From Bryopsis sp. KO-2023 (taxonomy: Eukaryota > Chlorophyta > Ulvophyceae > Bryopsidales > Bryopsidaceae): 64,000 nt of DNA. A program made the translations under genes and the position numbers. Location of the stretch: contig BSYQ01000008.1 of the NCBI GenBank assembly GCA_030272585.1, positions 1,736,001-1,800,000 of the forward strand, in the 5' to 3' direction. How positions within the stretch are numbered: position 1 is the first letter of the stretch; each line of letters begins with the position of its first letter. The notes under the pieces are model-generated. The model was not told the DNA's origin. It did not search any database and saw only the letters and a list, made by a program, of their open reading frames with translations. Positions 36,268-48,174 of this stretch are shown here, piece after piece.

Positions 36268-37166
36268 TTTTATTTGTTTTTTCAATATTAAAAGTGTGTG
36301 TGTGTTTGTTTTTTCTTTTCTTGTTTTCCTTCCTAATTTCAGTGCACCGATGACAGCAATTTTGTTGGGGACTACCTGTATGGGAAAAGACACGGCTGGG
36401 GGGTGTACAACTTCCCCAACGGAGACCGCTATTACGGGGAGTACGTCAATGACATTCCGCACGGCCATGGGGTCTACAGATTCAGCAACGGCCAGAAATA
36501 CGAGGGTCAGTGGCAGGCTGGCAAAAAACACGGCTACTGTGTGTACACCGTTGAGACCAAAGGAGTTTGGGAGCGGTGGGCTGGCGAATGGGAAGAGGGG
36601 CGGCCGGTGTGGGTGGAGAGCCTGAGTCGCTGGGATAATGATATTTCTGGCATGCCCAGCGAGCTCCGGGGAAAAATGGAGCAGGTAGAAAAGAGGGGAC
36701 GAAAAGAATTTTTGATTGTCCTGGATTTTTTTTAAAACACATTTTTTTTTCTAGGCTATTTTTCTTTCTCGTGGCAGGATTTAATGCTGCAATAAATATG
36801 TTCGGTGTTCTTTTTTTTCTTTTTTTTCCATGTTTTCTTGCAGGAACGTTTTTTTTATCATTTGATTTTGGTTTTCTTGTTATTGTTTTTCTTTCATTAT
36901 TCCTTTTTAACTTGTGGTAATATCAGGCACTGAAGGCTTGCAGAATGGCTCAAGATGCTGGAGAAACAGGGATGTCTCGGGCAGACGAGCACTGGCAAAC
37001 CGACGGCAGCATCCAAAAATCCATCCGAGAGGTCGTCCAGAGGGCAGACAAAGCCGCCATTTTGGCCAGACAGGCTCAGAAAAATGCACTGGAGGTCGCA
37101 GCCAGGCTGGATGCAGCGGAAAACAGAAAAAAAACCAACGCAGTCCCCGTTTTGACAAGACAATAG
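31421..37166 (+). CDS. EB1-type calponin-homology domain fused to eight MORN repeats
   Basis: Twelve exons with matching phases: 31421-31579, 31926-32027, 32272-32502, 32780-33111, 33206-33235 (30-nt, possibly optional), 33373-33579, 33967-34164, 34512-34770, 35073-35276, 35566-35937, 36343-36684 and 36927-37166; about 891 aa. Residues 1-110 form an EB1-like CH domain ([40 protein letters not shown]), the microtubule plus-end binding module. An SxIP motif (SKIP, residues 132-135) sits in a basic Ser-rich patch. A Ser/Pro-rich linker, two helical segments (about 354-506) and an acidic stretch follow. Eight MORN repeats span about residues 585-800 (for example [17 protein letters not shown]); the fifth crosses an exon junction. 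The C-terminus is a helical, Ala/Arg-rich tail. No EB1 C-terminal domain is present. The intron at 34771 appears to be GC-AG. Confidence 0.85.
32119..32153. repeat. C14A21 compound homopolymer in an intron
   Basis: A run of C directly followed by a run of A, in the intron after the second exon of the CH/MORN gene. It is one of many such tracts in the window. Confidence 0.9.
36233..36264. repeat. TA microsatellite in an intron
   Basis: About 15 perfect TA units in the intron between the two MORN-repeat exons, followed by a T-rich tract. Confidence 0.9.
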
Positions 37167-40100
37167 TGCCATAAATTGATTTTTAACAGAGAGTTTCGCA
37201 CCCCGGGAGTTGGAAAAAAAAAAGAAAAAAAATATTATGTTTAACAAACATGAGAATATGGAATGGAAGAGCGAGTGAACGAGGGGTGGGGGGGGGGGGG
37301 TGGGAAGATATCCAAAGGAACTGGTATATATAAATTAAGAAAGAAAAAAACAAAGTTCGATATGCTTTGGGGGGGGGGGGGGGGAACGGGAAAGTGGAGG
37401 TTTTGGGGGGTTTGTTGATTTTGGAGGGAGGTTTTGAGGGGTTCTTTCTCTTTTTTTTATTTGAAGTTGGAAGGGGTTTAAGAAATATATATATATATAT
37501 ATACGGGGGAAAGTAAATTTATGTTTTGGGGGGTAGGAAGAATAATAAGAGTGGCAGGTTTCGTTGTAAATTCGTTTGGGAACGGAAGTGGAGGTCGGTT
37601 AAAAAAAAAAAAGAAAAGGGAAAAAACGAAGAAAAGAAATTGAAGAGGGATTCCGAAAAAAGGGATCAAAGAAAAAAAAATGGGTTGAGAACATTGACTA
37701 AAAAGAAAAAGAAAAACTGAACAAGAAAAGAGAGAGAGATAAAAAAAAAAAAAGCCGACGGGAAAAGAAAAGTGAGTGGGGAACAGAATTGAGTTTGTAT
37801 TGGGAAGAAAAAGAAAAAGAAGAAAAATATATGGGGGTTTACTTGGATGCGTTTGTTTATGCGGGTGGTGCCAACAACAATCGTTGCCCCCCTGAGCATA
37901 TATAGACCTCATCTATTGGAATAATTATCAAAAAAGAGGAAAAAAAAGGAAACTTGTACATCAAGACAAACGGAGAAAAAAGGGGGAAAGACAAGGGGAC
38001 AACCACAAAAAAAAAAAGAAATGAAAAATATCACGCCAAAAAAAAAAAAGGAAAAAAAAAATACAGATAACAGGAGAGCGACGAAGAGGGAGGTCCACGA
38101 TTCCATTTTGGGGGGTTCTGTGATAAGGATGTGGACATCTGTGTAGAAGCGCTTTGTCAAAAATAATCCTTTTTAAACGTTTGTTTCCGTTCTCGGGCAA
38201 CCTTTTTTTTTCCCCTGTATTGGATTCTTTAATTGACGAGTCCATGTTTGAATTATAGTTCATGTTTTCTAATAATACTTTTTTTTTCTGCCAACCAAAT
38301 GGTAGACAAATCCTGCAAAAGGAAACGTTGTTGAACATGCTTCCAGGGTGCAATATGTAAGGAGGGTTGGTTTTTTTCCCCCACAGTTCTAGGTTTCCCC
38401 TTTCTTGGACAAGAAAAAAGCTTTATCAAATCTTCTGATAATGACCCAAAAAAATCCGTTCAACCTTATGATCGCGCAACACACTTTTTCTTTCATTTTT
38501 TTGGTTTTGAAAGGGCATTTTGATTTGACAATTTAGATGGGGGTGGAGCAAATACATTTTGTCTTCGCTGTCCACATTGCACCACAGGCTGTGGTCCACA
38601 GACCACAGTGGTCAGGTGACCTGAGAGGTGGTCTGGTCTAGAAAACGATTGAAATCACTCGATCAACATGTTGCAAAATCTTAGAAAAGAAAGACCAAAC
38701 AGCGTCATAGTGAGACAGCCAAAAAAAAAGTAGGCAGCCCTGCACTGGGTCCCCCACTCACAGCTCCAGAAAAACCCTTGGTCATGGCTTTTGATAATTT
38801 ATCAATTGGTCGATTGATTATGATTCTGTGAAGACGAATCAAAATAGAGAATTTTACATTATAAAAAGCAAACAAAAATTAAATGGCCCATGGATCCAAA
38901 TAATATAATTTATTGAAGTATTATTCAAGGTAAAATATGTAAAAAAATTATTGAATAAAAAAAGGAATGATTAATTACAAGAGAATTAAGAAGAAAAGAA
39001 AATAATTCGGAACCCCTCTTGGACCCTTCATTAAGAAGGGAGTCACCGCGTCACGACAAGGCGGGGGTTCCACCGCGGTGGAAAAACGAAGGTAGCCCCG
39101 GACTCGGCCGCCCACCTAACGGATCAGGCGGTCTTTGGAATTGCCCGGTCCGGGTGGTGGTCTTTTCCCCAACATCGTGGCTAACCGAGGCGGAATCGAC
39201 ATAGCTAAGTCATGCAACCGATTCCAGGCGCACACGAAATCGGGTAGACCCCGTACCTATCTCGGGGTCGACCACGTCATCGGCATATCGGTTCCTAAGA
39301 ACACAAAAATTAGAAATGTCAAATATCAAAGGACAGATCCGAACGAGCCGGAAAAGTCCTTATGACATGACTCTTCACCATGTCCGACGCCGTTACGTCG
39401 CTGAGAAATCAATGTCAACCTGCACGTTTTGTTGAAACGTGGAACTTCGCGTTTCTGTCACGCCCTCTTCCCACTCCGCCAAAGCTGGTGCCAGCGTTCT
39501 TATCATCAGGGGTGGCCAAGCAGTTTCGAAACGGTACGTTCGAGCACGCGAGTGGAACAGCGCGTCGCGTATTCGACGATCTTAATACTTGTTCGACAAG
39601 GGACGTGTTTTTTTTGTTTTCTTTTCCAGAATCCCAGCTACGCCGAGCTCTCCCAACCTCTTAGAAGCTTGAGAAGTTTCTGCGTCAGAGTCGAACTCGG
39701 GCGTTTTGGAAAGACTCACCTCACTGGTGTTTCGTTTCACACTGGTGGTTAGGACAGGCTTCGTCTAGACGTCTGTAGACCCAAGAACCGATTGTTGCAA
39801 AATTCTCTGTGAACAGAAACAACTTCCTCTCGAGCGTAAATAGATCTTTCGAACGCTTTCTCAGTAAAAGTCAAAGCCTGTCCAAAAAGCTACTGTCAAG
39901 AACTTTTCATCCCTGGTGTGGAGCTGAATTAATTCTCGTTTGAAAGTTGTTTTATCTCTGAGTTACAATCGATCGATTGTAAAATTTCGCGAAAGCTGTC
40001 AACATTAGAACAAGAGGGGTAGATGTGGCAGCCAAAAAAAAGAAGATCACCTCCTCTCTTTTCCTTGAGCCTTATTTATCATTTCACTGCCAAGGGTTTT

Positions 40101-41688
40101 TAAAAACAAATTTGTTCATGCTGAAAGCATTGCAATTGGCTGGCCTTGCAACTGTGCAAGGCCAGGGTAATCCATCAGGAAGTTTCTGAATGAAATCCAT
40201 CGGGTTTGAGTTCTTTGGAGGTTGAATGATTGCTTGAAAAAAATCACAGAGGCCACTGGTCCTACAGATAATTCCTTCTCCCCAGAAAGAGTGCCAAGGT
40301 TTCTGTTTTTCAATCTCGAGAAGTGTTCAGTGGCTTTGGAAAAAGCAATACATGCCAGCAGTTGCTGTGTCATTGAACTTTGATTTCAGGAATTTCGGCC
40401 AGCATCACAAAAGTTGGATTATTCCCTCCACAGCTTCCAACTATGTATATATTGACAAAATCTATCTATATATATATGGAGTTTTCAAGGCTTGGCCTTT
40501 GTGTTGCCCGACCTTCAGGGAGTTTGTTTGTCTGAGTCCTATGTTGTATGTTGTATGCTGTGTAGAGCCTCTACCCCTGAGGGGGTTTGTTTTTTTTCGG
40601 TGTACCAAAATTTAGAGATAATGTAGGAAATCTTTTTCGTTAGGATTTCAAGGGGAATCGTAACCCCTTTTGGAACCTTTTTTTGATGGCTCCAAACCAC
40701 TGCCAGAGAATATCGTACCTGTCAGGGCGACAAGATTGGCTGTGGAAGGGTTTCATCCACACCCATGTTGTTATTGCTGACATCAGCAATAACGTCGACG
40801 TTATCTCTAGTAAATAAACATGGCGTGTGAAGACTTTGACATGGAAATGTGAATTATCTGTTCACTACCAAATATTGTAATTATTATTTTACCAAGAACT
40901 ATTTCAAGGACAGGGATTTTACAGGGATCAATCCTGACATTTAAAGCATTGAAATATGTTGATGCAGCACACAGAAACAAAGCGGAGCTGAATAGGAAAT
41001 ATCAAAACCAAGCAATGCCTCTGGAGAGACTCGATCTCTTCCTGAAATAAACTGGTCACTGGGTCTTGAAAATCTCGAGTTTCTGTGACCAACAGCCTTC
41101 CACTGGCAATCTCTCTAACTGCATAATTCTTCAATGAGGCGCACTTCCATCATCACACAGAGATGATCGCAATACCTCCCTGGTGATGAACTGCTCACCA
41201 ACGAGCCCCCCCCCCCCCCCCCAAAAAAAAAGTCCAACAACAACTAATGTCCAATTGATCAAGATCTGCTTTGGACAGCAGAAGTGAAAAACACAGTTCC
41301 TTGAGGGGGGCTTCAGCAACCGACCTCGACCGCCATTGGATCATCACCCTTCGCCCCTGGATTTGCAAGCCTATTTTTCATCCCTCTTTCACGCAAACGC
41401 GTGGTTTCCGAGAAAACCAGGTTGTGGAGGAGAATTCCACTGCAACGATCAAGCCTACTCCCGTAAAGCGACTTCTCCGTTGCTTCTGTGCCGTCTCAAT
41501 CGAGATGGTCTTGCAGTTGGATCTTCTCGACAGGTCAATATCGGTGCAGGGCAGTTACACGTTGGATGTGGAGCATTGATGGGACCAGTTCTTGTGGGCT
41601 GTCGCTTCCTGCTGAAGCTAATCCCCAGTGGCTGATCATTCAAAGGCAGCGCTGGAGCTCTTTGGGTTGTATTGGTGGGCCCGATACG
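37167..41688. other. Long repeat-rich spacer
   Basis: Contains poly-G runs (37369-37384), TA repeats (37483-37502), poly-A tracts, an inverted-repeat cluster at 38581-38650, a GC-rich coding-like island at 39005-39760, a paired palindrome at 40770-40802 and a C17A9 tract at 41206-41231. About 38500-38590 resembles 63230-63350, indicating a dispersed repeat. No recognised gene. Confidence 0.45.
39005..39760 (+). CDS. Candidate coding island, unrecognised
   Basis: A CpG- and GC-rich island in an AT-rich spacer. The stop-free stretch 39117-39365 encodes a balanced sequence (GGIDIAKSCNRFQAHTKSGR, ending EPEKSL) without its own ATG. Fifteen bases later an ATG (39380) opens a second frame, MSDAVTSLRNQCQPARFVET, which has a good donor (GTACGT at 39533) and an acceptor at about 39628 after a T-rich tract. 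I cannot assign either product. The composition differs from neighbouring sequence, so an inserted element or a transferred fragment is possible. Confidence 0.3.
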
Positions 41689-43693
41689 ATGACCTTGCGA
41701 TTGCACGCCGCCGTGGTGGCCCTTCTTATATCGCTTTTGCCGTATGGATCGATTGCGGGGTTCGTCCGTTGCAAGGTTAAGCAAAAGCTTGAAAAACTGT
41801 GACTGTTTACGATGGATTTTCCTTCGGGGGGGCTGGGTGTTTGTGTTGCTAGTCAGGCGATGCAATAAAGGGAAGGGGTCCCCCCCCATTCCAGCGTGCT
41901 TTTTTTGTATTCAGCGTGCTTTTTTTGTATTCGGAGTGGGTCGATTGAACAAATCAAAATGGTTTCGATCTCTGTTCCAGGGCGATTTGTTGGCTGCAAA
42001 GGATGTAGCTTTTTTGGAGTGGCTGATTGAAGAAAGACAATTGCCTAAAAGATTTTGCAAGGTGTATTCCTATGAATATTCTGGTGAAAAAAGGGACAGA
42101 GTGGGAGTGGTTGTGGGGCCCGCTTGCGATGCGGTCAGTTCCATTGCGTTGAAACGCAAAAAAACGATTGCTTTATGTTTGGAAGACTTCTTGACCTCGG
42201 AGGCTGGTTTCCATGAGATACACTTTCGATTTCAGTTTCCAATTTTCATTTGATCTGGATTGAAGCTGAATTTGGAAACAAAAATAGGATTTGTTGGTTG
42301 TGTCGACCAGCGATGGGGGATAAACTTCATTTTCTTTTTTAATGTCCATTTTTTTCTTTGTTTTTCCCGCAAGAATCGCTTTAGTCGAGTTTCAGGAAGA
42401 AAATTGGCTTTTTTCCTTAAGAGATATGAATTCATTACTGTCCCCAGGTTTACATTTCCCTTAGGTTTACATTTATAGGGGGGGGTCTTGTTTGCATCCA
42501 TTCCAGCATCATGGAGGGTGATTGCTCTTCTTTTGCTGTGGTTTGTCATTAATGCTTGATTGATTGAAAAGAAAAAATAGACATTGAGAGGCATCTGAGG
42601 TGGGATTTCCTTCTGATTATATTAATCTGAGTCAAATGGGGGAAACAACTTTTACAAGAACCTTGTGGTGTGGTGTAGGCGCTCCTTGGTCAGTCTGAGG
42701 GTCTAGTCGGCCCTGAAAAACCTAAGTCCATCACTGGACTGCGGTTCCGTCATACATTCTCAGCCAAACAATCAGTTTTGGACGATGCAGTGCAGAAGCT
42801 CCACTCTCTTCCTTGTCTCACAACCATCAATGCCCATGGTGCTGCAGCACTCAGTAAGAGTTCCCGCACTTTTCAAAATCTTGGCGGTTTTGAAATCAAA
42901 TCAAACCTACCTGGTTTCGGGGTTCGTTTCAGTCAGAATTCAGAATTCTTCCTCAACTCCACCACAACAACTGTGTGAGTGTTGTTCCCACAATGTGATT
43001 CGACAATTCCGACCAAAAACATCACAAGATGCGCCAGGCCAGTGCCTAATTCGATAATTCGACGTTTGTTTGTTGGTGTGTGTGTGTGTGTGTGTTTGTT
43101 GTGTCCCATTCCAAAGACTTTTTGACCTCCGATAATTTCCGAAGGCTGTCAGTCAAAGAGCTGGAGGCAGACATCCGAACCACTGTGCTGGTCAGAGCGC
43201 GTCGTTACTATGAATGTGGAAGCTTGTGTGACGATCCCATAGAGCTGATGCTACCGCCCTCACTCCTAACACTCGAAATATGGGGATCTTCCAGACAATT
43301 TAGTTTGTTGGCCGATAGCAGAATAACAGTTTTGCCATCCCTTCCAAAAGGGCTGCAGAAGCTTGTTATAAAGCACACGCGGATTGGTGGGAAGCTGCCA
43401 CAGAGGCTGCCTGAGAACATACGGCACGTGGAGCTTGGGGAAAACTTGTTCGAGGGGGACGTCCCGAGCGAGTGGGCAAAAGCAACAAAACTGGAGGTTT
43501 TTGTGGTTCATGAGGAGAGACTGCGGGACTCGGTTGATTTGAAAAACGTGTGGCCTGGGATAAAAGATATCGATGTGTGCTTGGGCCATCCCAAGAAGAG
43601 ATCTCAGCCCCTGGAGGCATTCGTTAGAAAAAGCTCAAACGCATCCCAGCCGTTGCTGTGCGTCGGTTTTGGCTGCAGTGGTTCTGGCTGCGA
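41689..43693 (+). pseudogene. Secreted LRR-type gene (copy 1) cut by a transposon
   Basis: Exon 1 (41689-41775) is a clear signal peptide (MTLRLHAAVVALLISLLPYG). Exon 2 (about 41981-42130), exon 3 (42679-42853) and exon 4 (from 43117) join in phase. Exons 3 and 4 encode leucine-rich ectodomain sequence (DDAVQKLHSLPCLTTINAHG; LPKGLQKLVIKHTRIGGKLP). They parallel copy 2 (49161-50927) in order and intron phase (phase 1 between exons 3 and 4). Exon 4 stays open until 43693, where the CACTA element begins, just before the point where copy 2 enters its membrane domain. No membrane segments follow on the far side of the insertion, so the receptor-like C-terminus is lost. It may still make a truncated, secreted protein. 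Ligand unknown. Confidence 0.6.
43691..43693. repeat. Left 3-bp target-site duplication (CGA)
   Basis: Identical to 48846-48848 and directly adjacent to the element terminus. Confidence 0.7.
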
Positions 43694-43736
43694 CACTATG
43701 GGAAATCGCGGTCTGTGCGGGGTGTTTTGCAGACCC

Positions 43737-44108
43737 CGCACAGAACCTTGACCACCCATGCACAGGGCAAACAACACCCCGCACGGCTCTGTGCCCCGGT
43801 TTGGCCCCGTTTTTTGCGGGGTCCCGAATTAACCCCGCACAGACTGGTACCCCGCACACAGAACCTGACGTCTTTCCCGTTGTGGGACCCCGTACAGATG
43901 AAACATAGCCCCGTACAGTGTGCGGGGCAGCCTATTCTCTGTACGGGGGTGCCGTGCGGGGTGGATATGAAAGACGTCAGGTTCTGTGTGCGGGGTACCA
44001 GTCTGTGCGGGGTTAATTCGGGACCCCGCAAAAAACGGGGCCAAACCGGGGCACAGAGCCGTGCGGGGTGTTGTTTGCCCTGTGCATGGGTGGTCAAGGT
44101 TCTGTGCG
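43737..44108. repeat. 140-bp perfect inverted repeat inside the CACTA terminus
   Basis: Arm 43737-43876 is the reverse complement of 43969-44108, with a 92-bp spacer. The arms consist largely of the TGTGCGGGG subterminal motif. This makes identical mirror-image reading frames appear on both strands; they are not genes. Confidence 0.9.
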
Positions 44109-44339
44109 AATCATGGACCACCCCGCACAAGGGGGCCAGGACCTCGCACAGTTGTGCGGGGTCTCTGTGCGGGGTGAGTGTAAATAGCGTGTGCGGGCCC
44201 CTTCGATGTGTGTGCGGGGTGATTGTAAAAGGTTTGTGCCGGTGTTTTTGGGTCCTGTGCGGGGTGAGGGAAAATAGCGTGTGCGGGCTCCTTTGATGTG
44301 TGTGCGGGGTGATTGTAGAAACACATGTGTGCAGGTTGA

Positions 44340-47300
44340 AGTCGACAATGTGGTGTTACAATGAAACAATAATGACAAACCCCCTTTGAATTGTAGACCT
44401 CATTTTATGATCGAAGACTTCCCATTCCCACTTATTCCAAAAAAGAAATAGAAACCAAAAAAATAGCCCAAAACCATGAACTCTGATCCTGCCATTCCGA
44501 CCTTGTCTTTCAGTAATATAGAGCTCGTTGAACATAGAAATACTCAGCATCTGACCCACTTCCAACCGTCTTTCAATGTTTTTTTGAGCAAAGCAGAATA
44601 AGGCACATGAGGTGCAATTGTTCAAATGTTCATAATAACTGCAACATATGTTGTCACATGCATATGAATCCGGGTTCACTGAGGTTGCGAAAGTCTTAAT
44701 AAAGTCTGTTTCCTGAATCAAAACCAAATACAAAAAACGTTTTTTAAGAAAACAATGTGCACGTCCGATACCAGAAACAAAACAAGCATGTTGCACCATA
44801 GTCGAAAAAAGGGGGGGCGGAAATCACCCTATCCAGCTGCCCTTTGCAATTGTTGTTACCTTTTTTTCATGGGGTGGGCAGGCTGCCCATTCTAACACAC
44901 CTCCATCTTCCTTTCTCTGCTGGGATTAGTCTTTTTGATCCTCCGACCGAGCGGGCTGGCATTCTCGAATAATCTTCACTGTACCTCATCTTTACGGACA
45001 AAAGAATACATCCCCCCTCCCATAGACCCATGAGCTGATTAGCCCAGCCATCGAATCCCTCACTGCCTGGCAGACAAAACCAGTTGTCAACCCCCCCCCC
45101 CAACCCAAAGGAAAGGCCTGCCCAATCAACAAGAACTAGGATCTGGTGTGTACTGTATCATGCGAATTTTGTACATTTCCTGCGTCCAAGGGTTGGAATA
45201 AATCAATTATTTCAAGATAACTAAAAGCGACCTCAACATTTTTTCTTTTCTGCCTATTTCCATTACTGCAAAAAAGGTTCCTGCTACATGAAATGCATCT
45301 TGCTGATGCACCCACAGCATAAATCCCTGTAACACATCAGGGCATTTTTTTTTGTTTTTCAACACACTTGATATTGTTTCCGGGACTGTCCATGTCGGCC
45401 CCATGGCAGAGATGTTGCTCATTCAATTTCCCACCTCCGACTTCCTCCTGAATATCGTTTCTCCACAGATTATACCTGGTCCACAATTTGGTGTTTTGCA
45501 CTGGAAAAATCTCTGTCGTCCTCCTTCCTAAGCCTGCGAGAAAAATTACCAAAAATTCATGATGCACAAAGAATAGATATTCCTAGCCATCTCCCCAAGG
45601 TCGAAACTCCATTCGAACCGATTGATTAAACCTCAGTGCACAACTCACCGCCACGAACGGCATGATAAACTGAACAGAACCCGTTTCGCTCCAAACAGAT
45701 ATTCAATCTTCGCATGTCCTAGTTCAATCCATCGCCACCATCTGCATCGATTTCTTCATAAATTTCGGTGCCACAGTCACTTCCATCGTCGCTGGAGCTG
45801 GATGGCTGGGTGTATCTAGGGACATGCTGCTTGTGTCTGACTGCGTTCACCCCGAACGGGCGACTAAATTGTGACTGAATCGAGGCCTTCGATAAATCTT
45901 TCCAAAAAAGTAAACAAAACAGTTCACGATACAGGATTTCAGATCCGACCATTATGTACCATTGGGTCCTCAAACCACCATTGTTTCGAAGGTTACTCTT
46001 TTGGGGGAAGGGGGAAATTGCCGGGTATCACGAGTGTGTGCATGGATACACTGGGGGTTCGTTTTGTTTTCTTTCAAACACCGATGCCTAGATTTGTTTG
46101 GTCGAAAGATTTGGGATGGAATACCTTCTAGAACCTTCACTTCACTAAAAAGACTAAGAAAAAAATCTGAGCCCCTGGCATCACTCCCACCTCTTTTCCT
46201 CGTTCTTCTTGTTTTATGAAGGAACTTCATAAGACAAATATGTTTTCCAGCCTCCGTTGAGACAGCTCCAGCAAGTACCTGGGCATCGGCCACAACCCCA
46301 GGCGTCAAAACGCTCCGAGATTCCAGGGGGTGTGCAGCCATGTTTTGAGAAGGTGCAACCTGTGAAGACTAATCAAACCAGAGTTGCTGAGAACTTATCA
46401 GTGACTTCATAAACAGCGAACAAAGTACAGCACACTAAATCAGCAGGATCAAACAACCCAAGTTACTCTGCTTTCCCCGTTTCCCCCGACCAACGCTCCA
46501 GTCACTGCTTGGCCCCGATGTTTCTGTGCAAGTGCAACATGAAATCGACCTGCATGTAAAATTGAAACAAGAAAAGTTTTCCTGAAGTGCTGGTTCTTGA
46601 TTTACCACCTCATTTACCTGCGACCCTTGCTGGTAAATGGCTGCACAGATTCCCAAGGGTTTAAAATAATAAAAAAAAGTTACGTGAAAAAGGTTATGAC
46701 TGCATGCCCCGGGAATTCACGTTTGAAATTGGTGTGTCAGAAACCACCTTTTATTTTTTGTTCTGTGGCTGATTTTTTTCATTTCTGAGAGATATCTGTT
46801 AATACATTTCAAAAGGTTCACACAATGCAAAAAAAATCCAGTGCAGTCCTACCCACTCCGGCCGGCCTTGCGTTGGTGAGGGCAGCGTTCCTGGTGGTGT
46901 TGCGATAATGGCAGCAGCTTCTTCAGGAGGTTCGATTTCATCTGTGATTGCAACGAGCACCACCCAGTCCGGCTCCGAGCCCTCTTCCTCTTAAAGTTTG
47001 GGATTGTCTTCTTCTTCTGAAGGGGATTCTGTCAATGGTGGCGATTGCCTGGATGTTGCCTTCTTTGTTGAGGGTTTATTTTTTCCCTTCCTTGGCTTCC
47101 TGGTTCCGGGAGTAACTTGCAGCAAAGCGCGTTCAGATAAGCTGCACAGGTCAGAATTTGAAGCGCAAAGAGCCCTCTGGAATTCTCCAGCCCCTGGAAA
47201 CATAACCAAGAAAAGCTGGGGGGGTTCTCTGTGGAGTCATGGGAAGCCATCCATTTCTGAAGTCAATCCTTTGATTCGTTGTCCATCCATCAATCCAGCG

Positions 47301-47660
47301 AATTGATTTTACCTTTGCAAGAATCTATTTGGACAGCAAATCAACATGATTGGAGAAAGCAAGAATTCGATGGATCAGCATCCTGTTCTGGTTTTTTTTT
47401 TTCACTTTTTCAAGAAAGTATACAATGCACAGGTTCGAACGTCAAACACAGACTTGTTTTATTTTCCTTTCCCTTTTTCTTTTTCTTTTTTTTTTTTGGG
47501 GGGGGGGATCGAAACAAAGCATCCCCACTGTTCCACTGTGATTCCAACCCCTTTCTTGGATGCTTGTTGAACAAGCTCCAAAATCTGGTAGGAGCCATAA
47601 AGAAAGGGTTTTTCAGAAAGGTCCATTGAGAGAAGCAACCAAAACAATGGTGGGCTGTGC
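44340..47660 (-). other. Element interior with exon-like pieces
   Basis: Several minus-strand blocks look like exons of one or more spliced genes: about 46362-46280 (MAAHPLESRSVLTPGVVADA), about 45900-45719 (ending EIYEEIDADGGDGLN, stop at 45719), 45540-45420 (RRTTEIFPVQNTKLWTRYNL) and 45000-44867 (ending VRMGSLPTP). Acceptors and donors are present at several edges. No transposase or other family was recognised, and complete joins were not established. Confidence 0.35.
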
Positions 47661-47664
47661 TCAC

Positions 47665-47868
47665 CTGTATTTTCTCATCTGATGAGAACATATGTCGGAC
47701 TTGGCTTGCATTCGATATGCTGTTGATGTCCTCCATGAAAGCGTCATCCCTGACTTGTGTTTTTGAGAACAAGAACACTGTGGATTGCATATCTCTGTCA
47801 GCTTTCTTCAAGATACTTTTCGAGTCTTCCTCCCATTCTGATTTTCTGTAGCTCTTTGCTACATCCGC
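47665..47868 (-). CDS. Dynein heavy-chain exon (AAA4 segment) inside the transposon
   Basis: A 68-codon block bounded by a clean acceptor (CTTGCAG) and donor (CAG|GTGAGC). It reads KSYRKSEWEEDSKSILKKAD, then STVFLFSKTQVRDDAFMEDI and ends SSDEKIQ. This matches the dynein heavy-chain AAA4 region just after the P-loop, where the family has VFLF-DTQ--DE-FLEDIN-ILN-GEVPNLF--DE. No stop is present. Neighbouring dynein exons (P-loop before it, linker after it) were not found, so this looks like a captured fragment. The conserved Asn-Gly of the ILN-GEV motif is changed (SISNASQV), suggesting relaxed constraint. Confidence 0.72.
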
Positions 47869-48174
47869 CTGCAAGATAGGAGCTAGGATTTCCAACCTTC
47901 AACAAGCAGGGGCAGAATCAACAAGATTGCAACAAGATTGCAAGCAGGTGACACGGAAATGCGTTATAGGCTGGCTCAGAAATTCAACTAACATTCATAA
48001 GGTGGCAATATCTTGAAGCCTCCTTTTTGTCCAATTTTTGCTAAAGTTAAAAAAAAAAAAAAAAAAAAATGGGGCGTGGTCCTTCAGCAAGGTAAAGTGC
48101 CGATGTAAAATACACGCAGGACACAGCAGTTGAAAAAAAAAACCCTTTGGCTCCCCTTGAACTGGTGGGAAAAC

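Noticed and set aside
43658..44326. Matching open frames on both strands (Pro/Arg/Thr-rich)
   Set aside because: They arise from the 140-bp perfect inverted repeat and the TGTGCGGGG motif, so they mirror each other and do not represent proteins.
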